From assembly GCA_000531095.1 (NCBI GenBank), contig HG799464.1, positions 970,205 to 1,028,418 of the forward strand: DNA of 58,214 nt. Direction: 5' to 3'. The stretch comes from Gemmata massiliana. GTDB lineage: Bacteria; Planctomycetota; Planctomycetia; Gemmatales; Gemmataceae. Positions 35,761 to 58,214 of this stretch are shown in pieces (position 1 is the stretch's first letter; every line of letters starts with the position of its first letter). The notes beneath the pieces are model-generated. The model was not told the origin of the DNA. It worked only from the letters and a program-made list of their open reading frames with translations, and did no database searches. Position numbers and translations under genes: made by a program.

Positions 35761-35896
35761 GAGTTGTGCCAAACAGCTCGTGCCGCTCTCCGACGCTCTG
35801 CAAATGCGGTCCTATACCCTGCGGTCCTACACCCCCACAACTGACATCGCCATTGGCGGACATTGCTGTTTACGGTGTTTGGGAAAGGAGGCCCGT

Positions 35897-36499
35897 ATGC
35901 CCCCCATCCCACAATGGCCGAGCGAAGACGACGGTCGGCACCTTCACGCGGAACTGATGCGCGGTATTTCGACCGCACCGGACGTCTTTGCGGGCGTGTA
36001 CTATCAGCCTCTCCGCGATTATCTGGCCTCTGCGTCTGCCCATGTCGCGGAGGAGTTGCGTGATAGTGCCGTGTCCGAAACGATCATGAACGTGATCGAG
36101 CGCCCACAACAGTACAATCCCGAACTCCTGTCATTTACCCGCTATCTCTGCATGTCTGTGCGAGGCGATTTGCGCAACCTGTGTGCCCAAGACGTGCGAC
36201 GGCGGGGCCGAGAAATTTCGCTCGGATTTGTCGACGAGCCGACGGCGAGTGGGAACAATTGTGTGGAGCCGGTCGAGGCCCCGAGTTTGGACGACCCGCG
36301 GGTCGTTGATGAGGTCGCGTCGTTCGGGCCGCGCGAGCACGTGGCTTACACACTAATTCTCGCGGGCGAGCGCCACACGGATGTTTACGCGCGGGCACTC
36401 GGGTTAGACACAACACGTTCCGATGTGGCCGCGGTCGTTAAGCGGATCAAAGACACCGTAAAAGTGCGCTTGCGGCGCGCAGTTGGGGGACGGTCATGA
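35897..36499 (+). CDS. Sigma-factor-like protein
   Basis: 200 residues from the ATG at 35897, which follows GGAAAGGAGG; upstream ATGs in the same frame lie in transposon debris. Residues 20-90 (VFAGVYYQPLRDYLASASAH, then SETIMNVIERPQQYNPELLSFTRYLCMSVRGDLRNL) follow the helical pattern of a sigma70 region 2. The C-terminal 45 residues (FGPREHVAYTLILAGERHTDVYARALGLD, then DVAAVVKRIKDTVKVRLRRAV) resemble region 4. It overlaps the next gene by ATGA and so is translationally coupled to it. It could be a dedicated sigma factor for the island; that role is inference. Confidence 0.6.
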   Translation: MPPIPQWPSEDDGRHLHAELMRGISTAPDVFAGVYYQPLRDYLASASAHVAEELRDSAVSETIMNVIERPQQYNPELLSFTRYLCMSVRGDLRNLCAQDVRRRGREISLGFVDEPTASGNNCVEPVEAPSLDDPRVVDEVASFGPREHVAYTLILAGERHTDVYARALGLDTTRSDVAAVVKRIKDTVKVRLRRAVGGRS

Positions 36500-36848
36500 A
36501 CCCGACACCGTTTGAGTTGCTCGCGGAACGTGCCTCGGCCAGACCATTTTTCCTGGGATTCCGGCTCGCGGAATTTGCCGCGCGCGAATCACTGGATGAC
36601 GCGGCACTGGCGGCCCAGCTCGGGTGCGATGTGGCCACGCTCGCGCACGTCCGGATGTGCCGCGCGCCGCGAACTGAATCGAGCGCTGTGTTTGGCGAAG
36701 ACGTGACCTGCGTGGCGACCAAGTTCGGTCTTAACGTGCGTGCGCTCGCGGATGCCACGAAACTCGTTCCGGCCGCGATCGTGCGCGACGCGACCAGCCT
36801 AGAACCCGCCGGCGCCGTTCTCGCCGCACGCGACCGGAGTGACGTCCC

Positions 36849-36852
<4 letters not shown>
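36496..36852 (+). CDS. Small predicted helical / HTH-like protein coupled to an ImmA/IrrE protease
   Basis: 118 residues. The segment FRLAEFAARESLDDAALAAQLGCDVATLAHVRMCRAP has the spacing of a helix-turn-helix, with the turn at AAQLGCDVATL. A second alanine-rich helical stretch (VATKFGLNVRALADATKLV) follows. It sits between the sigma-like gene and the metalloprotease with 4-base overlaps on both sides (ATGA and GTGA). By analogy with repressor-protease pairs, it may be the protease's regulator or substrate. I do not recognise a named family. Confidence 0.6.
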
Positions 36853-38880
<2,028 letters not shown>

Positions 38881-38943
38881 GGTGAATTCGGCCGCAAGGC
38901 CGGGGCCGTTTATCGCCAGGAACTCAACAACAGGAGGCTCATT

Positions 38944-40904
38944 ATGTCCGAGTCCAATGGTGCCCTTGCGCGCCAACAGCAACTCGCAGATGGCATCGCT
39001 CGCGGTGCTCGCGGTGAACCTCACGAAGATGATTGCGCGCTCGCGCGTCAACAACAACTCGCCGACGACATCGCGCGAGCCGGCGGGCCGAAACTCGCGA
39101 ACCCGGACGACGCGGATTCGGTCGGCGTGACGATGTTCGACCTGCCGGCAGCGACGATCTCACCGTCACCGTGCTCCTCGGGCGCGAGCACCTTTTCAGC
39201 GTTGCGCCGTCGCAATCACTCGTTCGCATCGAGAGCCGCAACGATAAGCGCAAATACCTCGGCGTGGTGACGGCCGGACCGTTCGCGGAACCGGACGGAC
39301 TGCGTGCTGATTCGGACATCCTCAAGGCCGTCGCGACACACCGCGGCGACTACCTTCCGCCGTTCCACGGGCGCGTGCAGGTGACGATTCTCGGTGAGGA
39401 ATTGAAGGGCGGTGAACTCACGCCCCCGCGCCTGCGGCCGCTGCCGAACAGCCCGGTCTTCGTGCTCAAGGACGACGAAGCCGCGAAGGTGCTGAAGTGC
39501 GGCGGCGACGTGCGCCTCGGCCTCGCGGTGGGGCACGAGCAAGTGGAAGTCGGGGCGCCGGCGAAGGCCAAGAGCGTGTTTCCGCGTCACACGGCTATTC
39601 TCGGCACGACTGGTGGCGGGAAATCGACCACGGTGTCGGGTCTGGTTAATCGCGCTCGCGCTGCGGGCATGGCGGTGATTCTGTTGGACGTAGAGGGTGA
39701 GTACACGGTGATGCACGAGCCGACCGACCACAAGGGCATGCAAGAAGGGTTGCGCGCCCGAAACCTGACCCCGGAAGGCGTGCCGGTGAAAGACATGACC
39801 GTGTACCACCTCGTGAACCGCGGCGCCGCGAACCCGGCGCACCCCAAGCTGCGCCCGTTTTCGCTCCAGTTCGCCCGGCTCTCGCCCTACGCGGTGATGG
39901 AAATCTTGGACCTCTCCGACGCACAACAAGAGCGATTCTTGAAGGCGTATGACATCGCAAAACCGCTGCTCCGCGAACTGAAAATCTTCCCGCAAGAGGG
40001 CCATCCCGAACAGGAACAACTCGCGCTGGACATCGATGAGTTCGAGCGGGGCTATCCGCGGGTCACGATTCCTCTCCTCATCGACATCGTTCGGGCTTGT
40101 GCTCTGCGTGCGGAACCGAAGGGCGACAAAAAGCGCACTCGGAAAGGGAGCGAAGACGACGCGGACGACGCGCCGACTTTCGATCCGTGGTGCCGCGAAC
40201 TCAAGGCGCCGGGCGCCGTGCAAGCCCTGAACAAGCGGATGAACGCGGCGAACCCGCCGGGCAACACGGTTTCGTGGCACGCGGTCCAGGGCCGGCTCTC
40301 GCGCCTGAACCGGCTGAACGTGTTCTTCGACGAGCAGCCGAACAGCAAGCGCCCGATGACCCACAGCGAAATGCTCCGCCCCGGCGCGCTGTCGGTGATC
40401 GATCTCTCCGACACCGGGTTCAGCGAACTGAACAACCTCGTGATCGCGGACATCCTGCGCGGGATTCAGGACGCGCAAGACACCGCGTGTGAGGCGGCCG
40501 AGCAGCAGAAGAAATCCCCCACGCCGGTGCTGATCGTGGTGGAGGAGGCACACGAGTTCTTGAGCGAGGAGCGCATCGGGCGCACGCCGGTGCTGTTCGA
40601 GCAGGTGGCGAAGATCGCGAAGCGCGGGCGCAAGCGCTGGCTCGGGCTGTGCTTCGTAACGCAGTTGCCGAGTCACCTCCCGAAGCAAGTCCTCGGGCTG
40701 TGCAACTCGTTCATCCTGCACAAGCTACAAGACCCACAGGTGGTGACGCTCCTGAAGCGCACCGTGGGCGGCGTGGACGAAGGGTTATGGGACCGGCTCC
40801 CGAACCTCGCGCCGGGGCAGGCCGTCGTCAGCTTTCCGCACTTCGCCCGCCCGCTCCTCGTGAGCATCGACCCGAGTCAGGCGAAGCTGCGGATGACGGA
40901 TTGA
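38944..40904 (+). pseudogene. HerA-like ATPase with an apparent single-base frameshift near the N-terminus
   Basis: The ATG at 38944 follows AGGAGG at good spacing and reads MSESNGALARQQQLADGIAR to VGVTMFDLP. A different frame then carries SDDLTVTVLLGREHLFSVAP (HAS-barrel) through to 40904. Adding one G at 39147-39149 fuses them into about 653 residues. Walker A is TAILGTTGGGKSTTVSGLVN; VILLDVEGEY follows; Walker B is VLIVVEEAHEFLSEERIG, and FVTQLPSHLPKQVLG contains the sensor region. HerA forms a hexameric DNA pump that loads NurA nuclease. The gene lies directly after the NurA-like gene and ends at a strong hairpin. Confidence 0.82.
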
Positions 40905-40915
40905 AGCATCAGGGA

Positions 40916-40952
40916 GGGGCACCGTTACTGTTCACATCGGTAACGGTGCCCC
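40916..40952 (+). terminator. Hairpin terminator after herA
   Basis: The 13-bp perfect stem GGGGCACCGTTAC (40916-40928) pairs with GTAACGGTGCCCC (40940-40952) around an 11-nt loop, followed by a weak TTCGTT tract. It begins 12 bp past the herA stop and separates the NurA-HerA unit from the genes leading into the CRISPR locus. Confidence 0.78.
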
Positions 40953-41057
40953 TTCGTTCGAGTGGCCCGGGATCGCTTCGCAGATTATCCCCAAATTTCT
41001 GTCGAACTTCCCCAACCCCTTCGGAACGAGTCTGCAGAACCACACAGGAGGCGTGTC

Positions 41058-41276
41058 ATGGAGCCGGTACTGGTTGCCGCTTACGCCGCGATGCTGAAGG
41101 CCCGACCGGACGAGTGTTCGGTGGACCGCATCCTCGAAGACCCGGAGTTCCGCGGGGAGTTCCTCGGCCGGGTGCGAGCGAGTGCCGCGCAGCACACCGA
41201 GTTCGACATCCTCCGCACGCTCCACAACCTCCGTAAGCGGAGCAAGCTCCCACGCCGCGACGACCCCTCCGCCTAA
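41058..41276 (+). CDS. 72-residue hypothetical protein next to the cas genes
   Basis: The ATG at 41058 follows AGGAGGCGTGTC, a strong ribosome binding site that decides the start. The protein (MEPVLVAAYAAMLKARPDEC, then FDILRTLHNLRKRSKLPRR) is mostly helical with a basic C-terminus. No family recognised. It ends 32 bp before the cas4-cas1 start and after the herA terminator, so it is probably transcribed with the CRISPR genes. A chance neighbour cannot be excluded. Confidence 0.65.
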   Translation: MEPVLVAAYAAMLKARPDECSVDRILEDPEFRGEFLGRVRASAAQHTEFDILRTLHNLRKRSKLPRRDDPSA

Positions 41277-41308
41277 CGTCCCTCACTACACCGAACGGAG
41301 CTACGCCC

Positions 41309-43018
41309 ATGTCCGCGACCACGGACCCGATCCCGGTGCGCGCACTGAACCAGGTGACGTACTGCCCCCGGCTGTACTACCTGCAGTACGTGGACGCCGT
41401 CATGCCCACGAACGAGCACGTCGAGGGCGGGCTGCACGACCACCGCCGCGTCGACGCGCCCGACCTCAAGAACAAGACCCGCACCGACCGCGGGACGGCC
41501 ACCAGTCGCGGGATCGCGCTTTCGAGCGAGGCGCTCGGGATTTCCGGCATTCTGGACGTGATCGAAGAGAAGAACGGCGAGCAGTACCCGGTGGAAACCA
41601 AGCACGGACCGGCCCCGCACGACGGCGACGGCCAGCCGACCGTCTGGGACAACGACGCCGTCCAGATTTGCGCCCAAGCGATGCTCATGGAAGAAGCGTT
41701 CGGCAAACCGGTGCCGCGCGGGTACCAGTTCCACGTCGGAAGCCGCGAGCGCGTGCCGCTGGAACTGACGCCCGAGCTGCGTCAAAAGACCCGCGACGCC
41801 GTCACGCGGTGCCGCGAACTGGCGGCTCTCGACGCCCCGCCCGATCCGCTCCCGAGCGAACTGCGTCACCGGTGTTTCGGCTGCTCGCTCGCGCCGGTGT
41901 GCTTGCCGGAAGAAACGCTGTACCAGATCGGGCACCCGGCGCCCGTGAAAACCGAAGAGGCGCCGCCGGAACTCAAGCGCGTCATCCCGCAATCCGACGA
42001 CGGTGCGGTGCTCTACCTGCAAGAGCCGGGCAGCTCGGTCGGCAAGCGCAGCGAGCACCTCGTCATCAAGAAGGACGGCAAGGAGATGAGTCGCGTGCCG
42101 ATGCACGCGGTCCGGCAAGTGGTGGTGTGCGGGAACGTGCAGGTCAGCACGCAGGCGCTCGAAACGCTCGCGACCAATGACATCCCGGTGTCCTACGTGA
42201 CCGGGCACGGGCGGTTCATCGGCACGTTTTCGCCCGCGCCCGCGAAAAACGTGTCACTGCGTGAAGCTCAGTTCCGTAAGTTCAGTGACCCGGCCGCGTG
42301 CCTGGAACTGTCGAAGGCCGTGGTGCGGGCCAAGCTCGCGAACCAGCGCGCCCTTCTGATGCGCAGTTTGCGCGGCGAGGAGGAAGCTCGCGGCAGTCAC
42401 GAACCGGCCGCACGCGGCATCTACGGGCTACTCGGCGTGCTCGACGACCAGACCTCGGTAGACTCCGTGCTCGGGATCGAGGGGCAGGGGGCCGCGCTGT
42501 ACTTCGGCGAGTTCGGGCGCTTTCTGAAGCAACCGCCGACGGGCAAGCGGTTCGACTTCACGTCGCGGAACCGGCGCCCGCCGCGCGACCCGGTGAACGC
42601 GCTGCTGTCGTTCGCCTACGCGATGCTCGCGAAGGACTGCTTCGCGGCGGCCTGCACGGTGGGCTTCGACCCGTACAAGGGGTTCTTCCACCAGGGCCGG
42701 CACGGGAAACCGTCGCTCGCACTGGACCTCATGGAAGAGTTCCGACCCGTCATTGCCGATTCGGTCGTTCTCACGCTGATTAATAACGAAACACTGACGC
42801 CCGACGATTTCATCACGTGGCGGGACGCTTGCAACCTGACCGAGAGCGGCCGGAAGGCGTTCTTCGCGGCCTACGAGCAGCGCAAATCGACGATCATTAT
42901 GCACCCGCTTTACAACTACAAGATGTCCTACGCGCGGATGCTGGAAGTGCAGGCCCGGATGCTCGCGTCGTTCGTGCGCGGTAGCACCCCGACGTACACC
43001 GGGTTCGTCGTTCGGTAA
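41309..43018 (+). CDS. cas4-cas1: Cas4-Cas1 fusion (type I-G adaptation)
   Basis: 569 residues. The N-terminal Cas4 nuclease has a cluster cysteine in TYCPRLYYLQ (Cys19) and three more in HRCFGCSLAPVC near 189-198. The RecB-type active site is GILDVIEEK near 82 and PVETKHG near 95-99. The Cas1 integrase follows from about residue 215 (GAVLYLQEPGSSVGKRSEHLVI), with metal-binding Glu391 (VLGIEGQGAALYF), His461 (GFFHQGRHG) and the acidic cluster 473-477 (DLMEE). Fused Cas4-Cas1 is characteristic of type I-G and couples prespacer trimming, PAM choice and integration. Cas2 follows after a 370-bp regulatory-looking gap. Confidence 0.95.
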   Translation: MSATTDPIPVRALNQVTYCPRLYYLQYVDAVMPTNEHVEGGLHDHRRVDAPDLKNKTRTDRGTATSRGIALSSEALGISGILDVIEEKNGEQYPVETKHGPAPHDGDGQPTVWDNDAVQICAQAMLMEEAFGKPVPRGYQFHVGSRERVPLELTPELRQKTRDAVTRCRELAALDAPPDPLPSELRHRCFGCSLAPVCLPEETLYQIGHPAPVKTEEAPPELKRVIPQSDDGAVLYLQEPGSSVGKRSEHLVIKKDGKEMSRVPMHAVRQVVVCGNVQVSTQALETLATNDIPVSYVTGHGRFIGTFSPAPAKNVSLREAQFRKFSDPAACLELSKAVVRAKLANQRALLMRSLRGEEEARGSHEPAARGIYGLLGVLDDQTSVDSVLGIEGQGAALYFGEFGRFLKQPPTGKRFDFTSRNRRPPRDPVNALLSFAYAMLAKDCFAAACTVGFDPYKGFFHQGRHGKPSLALDLMEEFRPVIADSVVLTLINNETLTPDDFITWRDACNLTESGRKAFFAAYEQRKSTIIMHPLYNYKMSYARMLEVQARMLASFVRGSTPTYTGFVVR

Positions 43019-43026
43019 GGGCGTTT

Positions 43027-43058
43027 ATTGTGAACTCAAGTTCACAATCTGATATAAT
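43027..43058 (+). promoter_or_regulatory. Operator-like palindrome overlapping a candidate promoter upstream of cas2
   Basis: The perfect 10-bp inverted repeat ATTGTGAACT (43027-43036) / AGTTCACAAT (43039-43048) has a 2-bp centre. It is followed immediately by a consensus TATAAT at 43053-43058. The 5' half holds a TTGTGA that could act as a -35 element 19 bp upstream. A dyad of this form within a promoter is typical of a dimeric repressor site. The AT-rich patch is out of character with the surrounding GC-rich sequence. It starts 9 bp after the cas4-cas1 stop. Confidence 0.65.
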
Positions 43059-43145
43059 AGCTAGTTGGAGTCGCACCTATCGATCGGCTTGTACCGATTG
43101 GGAGGCTTCCGGGCGAGCGAAAAACGAGCGCATGCGACGGAAAAT

Positions 43146-43278
43146 GTTAGCCAATGTTAGCAGAAAAGAGTTTCGTAGGATCGGCGGAGCGGGTCCGAAG
43201 TGCTGGAAATGTCAGGCGTTTCGCCGTTTCTGTGAACGCGACGCGGTTGCCGGGCCGAAAAGGTTAGCAATTGTTACT
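43146..43278 (+). promoter_or_regulatory. Paired GTTAGC direct-repeat sites upstream of cas2
   Basis: GTTAGC occurs at 43146-43151 and again at 43156-43161, exactly 10 bp apart. A second pair, GTTAGC at 43263-43268 and GTTACT at 43273-43278, has the same 10-bp spacing. Repeats spaced one helical turn apart suggest binding sites for a protein that covers one face of DNA. They lie in the stretch 43060-43390, which holds no convincing gene. Confidence 0.4.
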
Positions 43279-43390
43279 GACCGCTGGCGCGACGTCGGGA
43301 ATCGCGGGTGCGAGTTTTCAAGAATACAAGTGTCCGATCAATGAGGTTGTAGCGCGGCGAACGCGATTTTCACCCTTACCGCGGGGCGCG

Positions 43391-43675
43391 ATGGACAGCT
43401 ATCTCGTGTGTTACGACATCTCGAACCCGAAGCGCCTCCGCCGGGTGGCCCGGACGTGCGAGGACTTCGGGTACCGCAAGCAGTTATCCGTTTTTCTGGT
43501 TCGCGTGAGTGCGACCGACTTTGTACGTTTGCGCTCGCGCTTATACGACATTATCGACTTGAACGAAGACCAAGTGCTGTTCCTGCCGCTCACCGAGACG
43601 AGCCTCCAGCGCATGGAGGCGATCGGCCGGCCCACCGACGCATACGACAAAAACGACGTGGTGATGATCCTTTAA
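43391..43675 (+). CDS. cas2: Cas2
   Basis: 94 residues from the ATG at 43391 (MDSYLVCYDISNPKRLRRVA); an open frame further upstream lacks family similarity. The ferredoxin-like fold begins with the conserved aspartate of VCYDIS, and continues with FGYRKQLSVFLVRVSATDFVRL and NEDQVLFLPL. Cas2 bridges two Cas1 dimers in the integrase. The csb1 gene starts 17 bp downstream behind a strong GGAGG site, so cas2 leads the effector transcript. Confidence 0.93.
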   Translation: MDSYLVCYDISNPKRLRRVARTCEDFGYRKQLSVFLVRVSATDFVRLRSRLYDIIDLNEDQVLFLPLTETSLQRMEAIGRPTDAYDKNDVVMIL

Positions 43676-43691
43676 CTTCTGGAGGTAAACC

Positions 43692-45047
43692 GTGCCCACC
43701 GACCCAACCCTGAGTTACGACGACCTGAAGGCCGCAGTTGCAGGAAGCTCCGCCGCGTTCCGGCTCACGCTGAAACTGGAAGCCGTCAGCCCGAAAGTGT
43801 TCCCGCCCACTTACGAGGGGGGGAAGTACGCGACCGAGGATCGCAATATCAACGGCCAGAAAGTGCCGTGCGTGTTGCTCGATTCCGTGCCGTCACAGGC
43901 CAACCGGATGGAACTCGCGCTGCAAGACGCGATCGATGGCGGGCTGTTCCAACTGCCGCTCGTGTCGGTCAACTTTGCCGCAGTCGATAATCCCGGCCTT
44001 CCGAAGATCACGTCGCTTCAGGCCCCGCACCGAATCGCTGATGCGATCCTGCGCGACAGCACCATCGGTGAGGGCAAGAAGCCGCCCAAGTTCCGCGAAT
44101 CAGAGATCGGTAAGGAACTCGACAAGCTGTCCACCGGCTACGCGACACCACTTCTCGGCTACGCACCCCACTGCCTCGTTTTCGGTATGTGGGACAGCAC
44201 CGGCCCGCGCGGTGGGTTGGGTGTGAAGTTCGCCCGCGCACTGGTGTCCGAGATCATCGGCGTGAATGCGGTGCCTGGTGTTACTTCAAGCAGTCGTATT
44301 GATCCACTCAATATTCGTGTGAATAGTGGCACCCTGTACAAAGCTAAGGGCGGAGGCTGGACACTCGATTCGGAGTTGGCTGAGAAAGACCCTAAAACCA
44401 AGAAGGCTGTACTGCTGGGTAAAGACGGTAAACCATCGGAAGCGAATCACGGTAACGTAACGCCTGATCTCGTCTACCGAAAGGATAAGAACGGGAACCT
44501 TGTGCTCGGTGATAGTGAGCGACCGGTCATGATGGTGGTATTCGACAACGAACAAGAACGGGGTCACAAGTACGTCATTCGGGATGAGCGAAAGCCGATT
44601 GCAAAGGGCGGGTTCACCATCGACTACGCGGAGCAAACCACCGTACTGTCACTGCCCGCGCTGCGGCGGTTGCGGTTCCCTGCGAAGTCTGGCGAGAAGT
44701 CCACGCCCGAAGGCGATAATGCAGCACGAACGTACCTCGCTGCACTCGGGCTACTCGGTGCCACACTCGCGGTCGAAGCGGGCTACGATCTGCGCTCGCG
44801 GTGCCTTCTCCGGGCAACGAACGCCGTAACGTGGCACCTGCTCGGCAAGCCCGGTGACACCGACAAACCGTTCGCGTTCGACAAGATCGCCGCGATCGAG
44901 CTTTACAACAAGGCGCTTGCCGCGGTGCAAAAGGCAAAGCTGCCGGTTCACCTCGAAGAAATCGTTCTCACACCATCGGACGATCTCGTCACGCTCGTGA
45001 AGAAGAGCATGGAACTCGCCGCGGCGGAAGCCGGAACGGAGGACTGA
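43692..45047 (+). CDS. csb1: Csb1 (Cas7 family, type I-G Cascade backbone)
   Basis: 451 residues from a GTG at 43692, decided by GGAGG nine bases upstream. It is the Cas7-like subunit that polymerises along crRNA. The opening LSYDDLKAAVAGSSAAFRLTLKLEAVSPKVFPPTYEG and the RAMP-like elements (DSVPSQANRMELALQD, LVFGMWDSTGPRGGLGVKFARALVSEIIGV, TVLSLPALRRLRFP) match the GSU0053/Csb1 family. A region of about 100 residues (RVNSGTLYKAKGGGWTLD onward) is lower in GC and more charged than its surroundings. It is followed 3 bp later by csb2. Confidence 0.93.
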   Translation: MPTDPTLSYDDLKAAVAGSSAAFRLTLKLEAVSPKVFPPTYEGGKYATEDRNINGQKVPCVLLDSVPSQANRMELALQDAIDGGLFQLPLVSVNFAAVDNPGLPKITSLQAPHRIADAILRDSTIGEGKKPPKFRESEIGKELDKLSTGYATPLLGYAPHCLVFGMWDSTGPRGGLGVKFARALVSEIIGVNAVPGVTSSSRIDPLNIRVNSGTLYKAKGGGWTLDSELAEKDPKTKKAVLLGKDGKPSEANHGNVTPDLVYRKDKNGNLVLGDSERPVMMVVFDNEQERGHKYVIRDERKPIAKGGFTIDYAEQTTVLSLPALRRLRFPAKSGEKSTPEGDNAARTYLAALGLLGATLAVEAGYDLRSRCLLRATNAVTWHLLGKPGDTDKPFAFDKIAAIELYNKALAAVQKAKLPVHLEEIVLTPSDDLVTLVKKSMELAAAEAGTED

Positions 45048-58213
<13,166 letters not shown>

Positions 58214-58214
58214 C

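Noticed and set aside
39216-40721. Minus-strand 501-codon open frame opposite herA
   Set aside because: Shadow; the Walker motifs are on the plus strand.

Overview
The window is GC-rich bacterial DNA and reads as a planctomycete of the Gemmata group. The evidence is the set of planctomycete-expanded families: a DUF1592/DUF1552 pair, a PSD1-type DUF1549/DUF1553 cytochrome protein followed by DUF1501, a DUF1559 prepilin-like protein, and a sigma factor with a large membrane anti-sigma-like partner. Family calls come from reading the sequence by eye; no database search was run.

Layout. 1-0.3 kb: 3' part of a DinB-like gene (minus). 0.5-0.9 kb: a small lipoprotein. 1.0-1.8 kb: a decayed IS4-type transposase. 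1.9-5.8 kb: DUF1592-DUF1552 pair. 6-8.3 kb: two GT4 glycosyltransferases ending at a terminator. 8.5-12.5 kb: rlmN, ECF sigma factor, anti-sigma-like protein, EamA transporter. 13-15.9 kb: metallophosphoesterase, a lipoprotein sharing its C-terminal domain, and a DUF1559 protein. 16-17.7 kb: FAD oxidoreductase. 17.9-22.7 kb: DUF1549/1553 plus DUF1501. 22.9-26.3 kb: Gfo/Idh/MocA oxidoreductase, acylphosphatase, malQ. 26.3-33 kb: an isc iron-sulfur cluster operon (iscR-iscS-iscU-iscA-hscB-[CMD protein, tRNA-Val, zinc-ribbon protein]-hscA-iscX). 33.2-35.4 kb: a frameshifted GT2 and a CCA-adding enzyme carrying an in-frame repeat insertion.

35.4-58.2 kb is a defence island. A truncated transposase marks its left edge. 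It is followed by a translationally coupled sigma-like / small helical / ImmA-IrrE protease trio, then a NurA-like plus HerA-like pair, a 72-residue protein, and a type I-G (formerly I-U) CRISPR-Cas locus: cas4-cas1 fusion, cas2, csb1 (Cas7), csb2 (Cas5-Cas6), and a cas3 whose reading frame continues into a Cas8-like C-terminal domain. Between that gene and the array lie the C-terminal half of a second, divergent csb2 and a short relic of a second cas8 3' end. These look like the remains of a second csb2-cas3-cas8 block. The array has 91 repeats of 36 bp by hand count (the last truncated) and 90 spacers, one of which contains a perfect 30-nt palindrome.

Four otherwise normal genes (dinB-like, hscA, GT2, herA) each appear to lack exactly one base. 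That pattern favours uncorrected sequencing indels over four independent gene deaths and should be resolved before any of them is called a pseudogene.
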